Source of the DNA: an uncultured Fibrobacter sp.
Lineage (GTDB): Bacteria; Fibrobacterota; Fibrobacteria; Fibrobacterales; Fibrobacteraceae
Reading direction: 5' to 3'
NCBI GenBank assembly: GCA_937891805.1
Contig: CALATK010000138.1
Coordinates: 1 to 13,433, forward strand
DNA length: 13,433 bases
The translations under genes and the position numbers were made by a program. Below the pieces are notes generated by a model, which had not been told where the DNA came from, made no database searches, and saw nothing but the letters and a program-made list of their open reading frames with translations. This document shows positions 1 to 6,070 of this stretch, piece after piece; position 1 is the stretch's first letter; each line of letters starts with the position of its first letter.

Positions 1-485
1 TTGACCATATGCTCATCCTTTTCGCAAAACACGGCAGATTTGACCTTATGGTAAAATGCAATGGTGATACGGAAGTAGATTATCACCATACGGTTGAAGA
101 TATCGGCATCGCTCTTGGCAAAGCTATGGCAGAAGCTGCGGGAGACCTCCGTGGGATCAAGCGCTATGCGGATATTATCCTGCCGATGGATGAGGCGCTC
201 ATCCTCGCCGCTTGCGACCTTTCGGGAAGAAGCTTTCTCGGCTACGCGCTCGACATCCACACCGAAAAGGTGGGCACGTTTGATACAGAGCTCGTAGAGG
301 AATTTTTCCTCGCCTTCACGCGTGAGGCGGCGTGCAATCTCCACCTTCGCTCCCTCGCCGGACAGAATACGCACCACATCATCGAAGGCGCATTTAAGGC
401 AACTGCGCGTGCCCTTCGCGATGCCGTGAAAATCGACCCCGATTTCAAAGACGAAATCCCTTCTACCAAAGGAGTACTTTCATGA
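1..485 (+). CDS. hisB: Imidazoleglycerol-phosphate dehydratase (HisB), 5' partial
   Basis: Catalyses dehydration of imidazole glycerol phosphate to imidazole acetol phosphate, in cytoplasmic histidine biosynthesis. The frame is open from the left edge: position 3 encodes Asp and position 6 His, directly before the Met at 9, giving the family motif DHML. That Met is therefore internal and the true start lies outside the window. About 160 residues are visible against roughly 195 in monofunctional HisB, so some 35 N-terminal residues are missing. Both metal-binding signatures are present: HHTVEDIG (codons near 81-104) and THHIIEGAFKA (codons near 370-402). The 3' end overlaps hisH by 4 bp (ATGA), which suggests translational coupling. 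No HisB phosphatase domain can be seen in the visible part. The identification is secure. Confidence 0.95.
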   Translation, partial: DHMLILFAKHGRFDLMVKCNGDTEVDYHHTVEDIGIALGKAMAEAAGDLRGIKRYADIILPMDEALILAACDLSGRSFLGYALDIHTEKVGTFDTELVEEFFLAFTREAACNLHLRSLAGQNTHHIIEGAFKATARALRDAVKIDPDFKDEIPSTKGVLS

Positions 486-1096
486 TAGCCATTGTAGACT
501 ACGGCGTTGGAAACCTCTTTTCCTTAAAGAGTTCCTTAGCCGCCATCGGGGCGGACGCCTTTGTAAGTAAAAATCCCGACGAGATTGCCGCGGCGGACAA
601 AATCATTTTGCCGGGCGTTGGCGCTTTTCCGGATGCCGCGAAAAAGCTTTCGGAAGCCGGCATGACCGACATGCTTCGAAGCGCCGCGCGTGAAGGCAAG
701 CCGCTTATGGGCATTTGCCTTGGGATGCAGCTTCTTTTTGAAAAAAGCTATGAATATGGAGAATGTGCGGGGCTCGGGCTTATCCCGGGCGAAATTCGCC
801 CCATTTCTGAAAAAATTCCAAAAGACCTGAAAATTCCGCATATTGGCTGGAATGCACTCGATTTCACGAAGCCTTCCCGTCTTTTCCGCTATATAAAGGA
901 CGGCGACTTTGTATACTTTGTGCACTCTTTTTCGGCTATGGGCGCAGGTGACGCTGTGATTGCCACCTCGGAATACGGCGCGCCGCTTGTGGCGGCTGTC
1001 GAGTGCGGCAATGTTTGCGGCTGCCAGTTTCATCCCGAAAAGAGCGGCGATGTGGGGTTGAAAGTCCTGGAAAATTTCTGCAACTGGAACCCTTGA
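482..1096 (+). CDS. hisH: Imidazole glycerol phosphate synthase, glutamine amidotransferase subunit HisH
   Basis: Glutaminase subunit of IGP synthase. It hydrolyses glutamine and channels ammonia to HisF, which makes IGP and AICAR in histidine biosynthesis. The 204-residue length is normal for the family. Class I glutamine amidotransferase features are clear: an N-terminal [12 protein letters not shown] strand, the oxyanion motif PGVGAF (44-49), the nucleophile Cys79 in GICLGMQ, and His184 and Glu186 in CQFHPEKSG completing the triad. The ATG start overlaps the hisB stop. The gene is followed after 7 nt by ispF rather than by hisA or hisF, so its partner HisF must be encoded elsewhere. No anomalies were seen. 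Confidence 0.96.
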   Translation: MIAIVDYGVGNLFSLKSSLAAIGADAFVSKNPDEIAAADKIILPGVGAFPDAAKKLSEAGMTDMLRSAAREGKPLMGICLGMQLLFEKSYEYGECAGLGLIPGEIRPISEKIPKDLKIPHIGWNALDFTKPSRLFRYIKDGDFVYFVHSFSAMGAGDAVIATSEYGAPLVAAVECGNVCGCQFHPEKSGDVGLKVLENFCNWNP

Positions 1097-1103
1097 GGTG
1101 AGT

Positions 1104-1592
1104 ATGGAAAAAGTTTATCGCTCCGGAATCGGTTTTGATGTTCATAAGCTGGTAGAAGGCCGCAAGTGCATTATCGGCGGGGTGGATATTCCCTACGAGA
1201 AGGGCCTCTTGGGGCACAGCGATGCCGACGTGCTGTTGCATGCCATCAGTGACGCGCTTTTAGGTGCTGCCGGCCTCGGCGACATCGGAACCTACTTCCC
1301 CGATACGGATCCGGCTTTCAAGGGCGCCGACAGCTTGGAACTGCTCCGCAAGGTGGGGGAGGAAGTCCGCAAGGCCGGTTTTGAAATCGTGAACATCGAC
1401 AGTATTGTGATGTGCGAACGGCCCAAGGTGAACCCTCACAAGGACCAGATGAAGGCGAATATCGCCCGTGTGCTCGGCCTGGACATAAAACAGATTGGAA
1501 TCAAGGGAACTACCACCGAAAAACTGGGATTTACGGGCCGTGGCGAAGGAATTGCCAGCCAGGCAATAGCCATGGTTTATAGTTTGGTGTGA
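1104..1592 (+). CDS. ispF: 2-C-methyl-D-erythritol 2,4-cyclodiphosphate synthase (IspF)
   Basis: Converts CDP-ME 2-phosphate to MEcPP with release of CMP, in the MEP pathway of isoprenoid synthesis. It acts in the cytoplasm as a trimer. From the ATG at 1104 it has 162 residues, a typical length. Metal ligands Asp12 and His14 lie in GIGFDVHKL and His46 in [15 protein letters not shown]. The family signature GHSDAD and the C-terminal [18 protein letters not shown] are intact. A GTG at 1098 is also in frame, but it lies inside the Shine-Dalgarno-like GAGGTG (1095-1100), so the ATG is preferred. The gene sits 7 nt after hisH and is probably cotranscribed with it. The function is certain; the start choice is likely. 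Confidence 0.95.
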   Translation: MEKVYRSGIGFDVHKLVEGRKCIIGGVDIPYEKGLLGHSDADVLLHAISDALLGAAGLGDIGTYFPDTDPAFKGADSLELLRKVGEEVRKAGFEIVNIDSIVMCERPKVNPHKDQMKANIARVLGLDIKQIGIKGTTTEKLGFTGRGEGIASQAIAMVYSLV

Positions 1593-1643
1593 TTTGGCTC
1601 AAATTTGCGGGTTTGTGCAGGATTGCGCTTGCTTGGAATAAAA

Positions 1644-1651
1644 TATATATT
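1644..1651 (+). promoter_or_regulatory. Possible -10 element just upstream of the secreted Ser-rich protein
   Basis: An AT-rich TATATATT run lies 7 nt before the ATG at 1659, in a 66-nt gap that lacks a clear ribosome binding site. A weak TTGCGC at 1623-1628 could act as the -35 element. If this is used, the transcript would start at or only a few nucleotides before the ATG. This is motif inspection only. Confidence 0.25.
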
Positions 1652-1658
1652 TCGGTAT

Positions 1659-2069
1659 ATGAAGCGACTGTCTTGTGTTGTTGGTTTTGCTTTTGCCTTG
1701 GGTGCCGTTGCTCCCTTGTTTGCGGAGGATTTACCCAGCCATATAGACGTGGTCATTGTTTCCGCTTCGAGTTCCAGTTTGGAGAATGGTGGCAGTTCTG
1801 CTTCGGCGAAAAGCAGCTCCAGCGTAAAGCAGAGCAGTTCCAGTCGTAGCCTGGACGATTCGCCCCTGCTGCCGGTAATTTCTCACGATACGCTTAGAAG
1901 CTCTTTGCCGGAGAATGGAGATGCTTCGATGGCACTTCCCCGTAGTGTTTCTGCCCCTGTCGCTCAGGGAGTGGATTGTTGGTTCGATTTGCAGGGGCGC
2001 TTGCTGAAAGGCAAACCTACGGTTAAGGGAACCTATTACCATAATGGCAAGGCCGTTGTGGTAAAGTAA
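1659..2069 (+). CDS. Small secreted Ser-rich protein with a C-terminal tail motif, function unknown
   Basis: I do not recognise a specific family. The 136-residue product begins with a convincing signal peptide: a basic MKR, a hydrophobic core at residues 5-20, and likely cleavage after LFA (22). Residues 36-64 are dominated by Ser, in runs such as SASSSS, KSSSS and KQSSSS, and look like the flexible linkers common in Fibrobacter secreted proteins. The last 28 residues (FDLQGRLL…GTYYHNGKAVVVK) resemble the short C-terminal sorting or anchoring tails of exported proteins in the Fibrobacteres/Bacteroidetes group; that link is inference. An in-frame start at 1605 is possible, but it would place 18 non-signal-like residues before the signal peptide, so 1659 is preferred. 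No catalytic domain lies between linker and tail. It could be a cell-surface or matrix protein. Confidence 0.7.
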   Translation: MKRLSCVVGFAFALGAVAPLFAEDLPSHIDVVIVSASSSSLENGGSSASAKSSSSVKQSSSSRSLDDSPLLPVISHDTLRSSLPENGDASMALPRSVSAPVAQGVDCWFDLQGRLLKGKPTVKGTYYHNGKAVVVK

Positions 2070-2081
2070 AAATGAATAATG

Positions 2082-2108
2082 GCGCAAGGCGTCGGGCGCC
2101 GTTTGCGT
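2082..2108 (+). terminator. Terminator-like hairpin after the Ser-rich protein gene
   Basis: CGCAAGGCG (2083-2091) can pair with CGCC (2097-2100) plus TTGCG (2103-2107) across a 2-nt bulge, with loop TCGGG. It lies 13 nt after the stop at 2069. No strong U-tract follows (only TAGATTTAATT), so termination may be weak, or the element may be a stabilising hairpin between two genes of one operon. Confidence 0.4.
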
Positions 2109-2132
2109 AGATTTAATTCAAGGATATTTAAA

Positions 2133-2879
2133 ATGATTTTGTTCAAAAAATCCGTTTTCTTTGTGGCCCTACTGGGTGCTGTTCTTTGCTGGTCGGCTGA
2201 CGACCCTAAGCCCTATGTGGAAGGCGACGCGTTACCCAACGCTCTCAAGTTCTATCCGCCTCCGCCGGACACGAATTCTGCGGCATTTGCCTACGACATG
2301 GCGCAGTACAAGTGGGGAAAGTCTGTACGGGTGGCTGATACGGCTCGGGCGAATTTGGCCATCGCCCAGGCTGTGACGGATGATGCCGAGATGGCAAAAA
2401 TGTTCAGCGAACCCTTTGGCATGGAAATCTCGGAAAAGAACACGCCCGCTATTATGAACGTGCTTAAGCGCGGGATATTCACCATGCGTCTTGCATCCCG
2501 CGTTGCAAAGAAGCACTACATGAGGGTGCGCCCTTACGCCCGCCTCAAGGAGCCGACCCTGATTCCGAGTGCCGAAGAAAGTCACCTGACAAACGGCTCG
2601 TATCCTTCGGGCCACACTGTTCGTGGCTGGGGCATGGCGCTCCTGCTTGCCGAAATCAATCCAGTGGCCCAAGACGCACTGCTAAAGTACGGCTACGAAT
2701 GGGGCCAGAGTCGTGTGATTGCGGGTTACCACTGGCAAAGTGATATCGAGGCCTCCAAGGCCGTGGTTACGGCGGTTTTTGCCCGCTTACATGCCGAAGA
2801 GGCGTTCCTTGCCGACATGAAAAAGGCCAGGGACGAATTCAAGAGGCTTTCGGCCAAGCAAAAGAAAAAGACGAAATGA
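2133..2879 (+). CDS. Periplasmic class A acid phosphatase (PAP2 superfamily)
   Basis: Likely a non-specific phosphomonoesterase that releases inorganic phosphate from organic phosphates outside the cytoplasm. The 248-residue product starts with a signal peptide (hydrophobic residues 7-20, probable cleavage near WSA-DD at 22). The full PAP2 active-site set is present: KX6RP (Lys126, Arg133-Pro134), PSGH (158-161) within GSYPSGHT, which matches the class A acid phosphatase signature, and SRX5HX3D (Ser193-Arg194, His200, Asp204). The C-terminus is Lys-rich. A start at 2079 is in frame, but the ATG at 2133 has a good AAGGA (2120-2124) and directly precedes the signal peptide. The next gene is a Na+/phosphate cotransporter, which fits phosphate scavenging. 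The natural substrate cannot be told from sequence. Confidence 0.9.
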   Translation: MILFKKSVFFVALLGAVLCWSADDPKPYVEGDALPNALKFYPPPPDTNSAAFAYDMAQYKWGKSVRVADTARANLAIAQAVTDDAEMAKMFSEPFGMEISEKNTPAIMNVLKRGIFTMRLASRVAKKHYMRVRPYARLKEPTLIPSAEESHLTNGSYPSGHTVRGWGMALLLAEINPVAQDALLKYGYEWGQSRVIAGYHWQSDIEASKAVVTAVFARLHAEEAFLADMKKARDEFKRLSAKQKKKTK

Positions 2880-2945
2880 TTTGCCTTTTACAGAAAATGG
2901 ATAGACTGCTTGCGTATAAGCGTTCTCTAACCCAAAAATAAGGTT

Positions 2946-2982
2946 GTTCCCCTTTGACGATTCAAGGGGGATTTCTATTTTT
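2946..2982 (+). terminator. Rho-independent terminator after the acid phosphatase gene
   Basis: CCCCTT (2949-2954) pairs with AAGGGG (2964-2969), extendable by weak pairs on both sides. A T-rich tract (ATTTCTATTTTT) follows. It lies about 70 nt after the phosphatase stop and suggests that the downstream cotransporter has its own promoter. Confidence 0.7.
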
Positions 2983-3002
2983 GTGTATAGATTTAGAAAC
3001 AA

Positions 3003-3085
3003 ATGATTCTACGATGCAAATCCGGACTAGCTGAAAGGCAGCGACGATGACCCCGGTAAGCGGCGCCAATGAATAGGAAAAACCT
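3003..3085 (+). promoter_or_regulatory. 5' leader of the Na/Pi cotransporter gene with a short upstream ORF
   Basis: The leader contains a small hairpin (GCTG-AAAGG-CAGC, about 3030-3042). It also contains a 9-codon reading frame at 3047-3076 (ATG ACC … GAA TAG, peptide MTPVSGANE), preceded by AAAGG at 3034-3038 with 8-nt spacing. The stop of this mini-ORF overlaps the AGGA (3075-3078) that serves the main ATG at 3086, an arrangement that could couple translation. No known riboswitch class can be assigned. The functional role is inference. Confidence 0.35.
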
Positions 3086-4792
3086 ATGACCTTAATGATT
3101 CTCAAGATGCTTGGATGCCTCGCGCTCCTCATGTTCGGCATGAAGACCATGAGTGAAGGCCTCCAGAAACTTACCGGTGGACACCTTCGTGCGTTTCTTG
3201 GCACTATGACCAAGCACCGGGCCGGCGGATTGCTTACGGGAACCTTTATTACCGCCGCCGTGCAGTCTTCTACTGCCACTACCGTCATGACCGTCAGTTT
3301 CGTCAATGCTGGTCTGCTTACTCTTAAGCAGGCCATTCCTGTTATTATGGGGGCGAACATCGGTACCACGGCCACGGCCTGGATCATGTCCATCTTCGGA
3401 TTCCAGTTCAACATGAGCAGTTTCGTGTGGCCTCTCTTTGCCCTGGGAATTATCCTCTCCTATGTGCGGAAAAGCAACGTCAAGAGTTTCGGCGAATTTG
3501 TTTTCGGATTTTCTTTCATGTTCCTGGGGCTTACCACCCTCCGCGAAAATGCGGTGGCCATGGACTTGTCCCACAACCAGGCGGTCATTGACTTTTTTGC
3601 GGCCAGCGGCAACTGGGGCATTCTGTCCACCTTGTTGTTCCTGCTTTTGGGAAGTGTCCTGACCATGTGCGTGCAGTCATCTGCCGCCATCATGGCCATT
3701 ACCCTCCTTCTTTGCAGTAGCGGTGTGCTCCCGATTTACCAGGGCATTGCCCTTGTGATGGGTGAAAACATCGGAACCACGGTGACATCGAACCTGGCGG
3801 CCCTTTCGGCCAGCACCCAGGCTCGGCGTGCTGCCCTGGCCCACATGCTTTTCAACGTGTTCGGCGTGGTGTGGGTACTGATTGTTTTCCACCCCTTCGT
3901 GAACATGGTTTGCCATATCGTGGGCTTTGACCCGAACTTTGTCCCCCAGACCCAAGAAGAAATTGCCGAGGCCAGCGTGCGGGTGACTTACGCCCTGTCC
4001 GGATTCCATACGGCATTCAACCTCTGCAACGTGGCGATCCTCATCTGGTTTATCAAACCCATGGAAAATATCATCTGCAAGATTATCCGCGAAAAGGAAG
4101 ATGGCGAAGATTTCAGCATCAAGTTTATCAGTGCTGGCCTCATGAGTACCGCCGAACTTTCCCTGTTCGAAGCCCGTAAAGAAATCAACCTGTTTGCCGA
4201 ACGCACCCTGAAGATGTTCCGCTTTGTGCCGGACTTGCTCAAGATGAAGGATGAGGGTGAATTTACGAAGCTGTTCGCCCGAATCGAGAAGTACGAGAAC
4301 ATCAGTGACAAGATGGAAATCGAAATTGCAGGTTACCTGAACAAGGTGAGTGAAGGTCGCCTGAGCCCCGAAAGTAAGCGGGTGCTGCAGTCCATGCTCA
4401 AGGAGATTTCTGAAATCGAGAGCATTGGCGATTCCATCTATAACATGTCCAGGGCTATACGGCACAAGTTCCAGAGTGCCGACGACTTTACCGAAGAGCA
4501 GTACAGCCGTATCGAAGGCATGATGAAGCTTTGCGACAAGTCCATGGCCCAGATGGTGGATATCATCGAAGACTCTCCCCAGGCCGATGTGAAGTCCACC
4601 TTGATGATGGAATACGAAATCAACGATTATCGCAAGATGCTCAAGCAGTTGAACATAGACGACATCAATGCTCAGCGCTACAGCTACCAGATGGGCGTGC
4701 ACTACATGGACGTGATCAACGACTGCGAAAAGCTGGGCGACTACGTAATCAACGTGGTGGAAGCCCATGTGAACCACAAGCTTTCGGGCTAG
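3086..4792 (+). CDS. Na+/phosphate cotransporter family protein with C-terminal PhoU-like domain
   Basis: An inner-membrane Na+-coupled phosphate transporter of the PF02690 (NptA/YjbB-like) family, 568 residues. The two inverted Na_Pi repeats are clear. Repeat 1 has QSSTATT (60-66) and GANIGTT (89-95); repeat 2 has QSSAA (197-201) and GENIGTT (226-232). These QSS and NIGTT motifs form the substrate and ion site in the family. Around eight hydrophobic segments span residues 1-330. Residues about 350-560 are charged and helical with the spacing of a PhoU-like domain, a common regulatory tail in bacterial members. The start ATG has AGGA seven nt upstream. The gene directly follows a secreted acid phosphatase. 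Some members of this family export rather than import phosphate, so direction is not certain. Confidence 0.9.
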   Translation: MTLMILKMLGCLALLMFGMKTMSEGLQKLTGGHLRAFLGTMTKHRAGGLLTGTFITAAVQSSTATTVMTVSFVNAGLLTLKQAIPVIMGANIGTTATAWIMSIFGFQFNMSSFVWPLFALGIILSYVRKSNVKSFGEFVFGFSFMFLGLTTLRENAVAMDLSHNQAVIDFFAASGNWGILSTLLFLLLGSVLTMCVQSSAAIMAITLLLCSSGVLPIYQGIALVMGENIGTTVTSNLAALSASTQARRAALAHMLFNVFGVVWVLIVFHPFVNMVCHIVGFDPNFVPQTQEEIAEASVRVTYALSGFHTAFNLCNVAILIWFIKPMENIICKIIREKEDGEDFSIKFISAGLMSTAELSLFEARKEINLFAERTLKMFRFVPDLLKMKDEGEFTKLFARIEKYENISDKMEIEIAGYLNKVSEGRLSPESKRVLQSMLKEISEIESIGDSIYNMSRAIRHKFQSADDFTEEQYSRIEGMMKLCDKSMAQMVDIIEDSPQADVKSTLMMEYEINDYRKMLKQLNIDDINAQRYSYQMGVHYMDVINDCEKLGDYVINVVEAHVNHKLSG

Positions 4793-4839
4793 GCCGTCTT
4801 GGTTGACATTTTATAACTGTTTTTTCTCTTGTCATGCCC

Positions 4840-4860
4840 GTCCCGCATCAAGTGCGGGAT
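4840..4860. repeat. Perfect GC-rich hairpin, possible dispersed intergenic repeat
   Basis: TCCCGCA (4841-4847) and TGCGGGA (4853-4859) form a 7-bp stem with a 5-nt TCAAG loop. It is preceded by GTCATGCCCG. No T-tract follows on either strand, so it is not a classic terminator for the upstream transporter gene. The form resembles short intergenic palindromes that recur in bacterial genomes. Copy number cannot be judged from one window. Confidence 0.45.
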
Positions 4861-4892
4861 AAACTCCAGCGGTCAACGTCTCGTTAAATTTG

Positions 4893-4898
4893 TATAAT
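4893..4898 (+). promoter_or_regulatory. Candidate -10 box (TATAAT) for the SAHH-like gene
   Basis: A perfect TATAAT lies 9 nt before the ATG at 4908. No good -35 box is found at the usual spacing. Transcription from here would begin around 4904-4906, giving a nearly leaderless message. The only ribosome-binding candidate, AGG at 4899-4901, overlaps the expected start site. Confidence 0.4.
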
Positions 4899-4907
4899 AG
4901 GCATATC

Positions 4908-6065
4908 ATGCTTTTTGACGAAATTATAGACGACACCTACGAGGTGTCGGAATACCCCGCTCTTGCAGGCCTTACGCAGGAGTGGTCTGAAGCAAGGCCC
5001 TTTGCGGGCCTGCGCGTGCTGGCGGCGACACCCGTGTTCCGGAATACGCTGGTGCAGTACCGTGCGCTTTTGGCCGGCGGGGCAGATCTTTCGGTAGGTA
5101 TTTCGAACGATTCCAACGCGGGAGCCGAAATGCCTTGTGACTCTGGCATTGTAGCTCTACTGCGGGAATCGAACATTCCGGTGTTTGGCTTGCAAGACGC
5201 CTTGAAGGCGGAGTCCTGCGGCGAAGGTTTTGACCTGATTCTGGATTGCGCGGGCCAGTTTTCGGTATGCCATCCGAAATACGGTTTTGTGGAACTTACC
5301 CGCAGCGGTGTGCAGTTTTACGAGAACAGCGAAAAGCCGGTGTTCGTGGCGGACAGCGGTATCGTCAAGCGTATCGAGACCAGCCTCGGAACCGGGGAAG
5401 GTTATGTGCGGGCCCTTTTGCAGCTGGGCTACGGCAATGTTGGTCGAAATGGCGCAGATGCCGGTAGTGACGGTGCCGCCTTTGCAGGAAAAAGTTTTGT
5501 GGTGTTCGGGAGCGGCAAGGTGGGGCAGGGAATCGTTCTGCAACTCTTGCGGGAAGGCGCTCACGTGCAGGTGGTAACGGATAAGGCTCGCGGCGTTAGT
5601 CCTTTTTTGGATGCAAACGGCGTGCCTGTTGCGGATTGCAACGACCTGAAATCGGTTGTAGCTCTTGTGAGTGCTGCCGACTTTGTGGTGACGGCTACCG
5701 GCGTGAAGGGTGCTCTTGACCGGCCGGAGCTGACGGCGGCTCTGCTCTCTTCGAAAGCGGTGCTTGCCAACATGGGTGTCGAGGACGAATATGGCTCTAG
5801 TGTTCCTGCAGGTCGCGTGCTTGCCGAAAAGAAACCCCTGAACTTCATTCTAGAAGAACCGACCCACCTGAAATATATCGACGCGTCCCTCGCTTTGCAC
5901 GGGGCACTGGGGGAACTTCTGGTGCGAGAAGCTGCGGATGCTTTGACTCCGAATAAAAATGCGGGCCCAATGGACCCGCCAAGCGAACTAGAACAGCGTA
6001 TTCTCTCGATGACCATGCAGGACGGAATTATCGGTCCTGAAATCGCCGAGATGCTGAGCCTTTAA
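4908..6065 (+). CDS. Divergent S-adenosylhomocysteine hydrolase-like NAD-binding protein
   Basis: The 385-residue product matches the overall layout of adenosylhomocysteinase but is shorter than the usual 420-470. The N-terminal region has FAGLRVLAATP followed by TLVQYRALLAGGADL, corresponding to the family's PLKGARI…GA-V segment. Asp113 (ILDCAGQ) and VADS…GTGEG (147-165) follow. The Rossmann dinucleotide motif is GKSFVVFGSGKVGQG (194-208), and VVTATGVKGAL and LANMGVEDEY match later family blocks. Several canonical catalytic positions differ. The His of the HMTxQT block is absent, the FDN motif reads IET (156-158), and the NxGH His is Val291. The C-terminal Lys/Tyr NAD-binding tail is missing. 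NAD-dependent chemistry on another substrate is possible; classical SAH hydrolysis is doubtful. An in-frame TTG at 4890 was rejected in favour of the ATG. The gene converges on the symporter gene. Confidence 0.75.
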   Translation: MLFDEIIDDTYEVSEYPALAGLTQEWSEARPFAGLRVLAATPVFRNTLVQYRALLAGGADLSVGISNDSNAGAEMPCDSGIVALLRESNIPVFGLQDALKAESCGEGFDLILDCAGQFSVCHPKYGFVELTRSGVQFYENSEKPVFVADSGIVKRIETSLGTGEGYVRALLQLGYGNVGRNGADAGSDGAAFAGKSFVVFGSGKVGQGIVLQLLREGAHVQVVTDKARGVSPFLDANGVPVADCNDLKSVVALVSAADFVVTATGVKGALDRPELTAALLSSKAVLANMGVEDEYGSSVPAGRVLAEKKPLNFILEEPTHLKYIDASLALHGALGELLVREAADALTPNKNAGPMDPPSELEQRILSMTMQDGIIGPEIAEMLSL

Positions 6066-6070
6066 TTCGG

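Noticed and set aside
3011..3070. Possible cyclic di-GMP (GEMM) riboswitch, from GCAAATCC, GAAAGG and CCGGTAAGCGG similarities
   Set aside because: The spacing between the conserved blocks is too short for the second helix, and the P2 stem does not form properly.
3677..4777. Long minus-strand open frame opposite the Na/Pi cotransporter gene
   Set aside because: It is His- and Val-rich without any family motif, and the plus strand has an unambiguous transporter. It is a shadow of codon bias.
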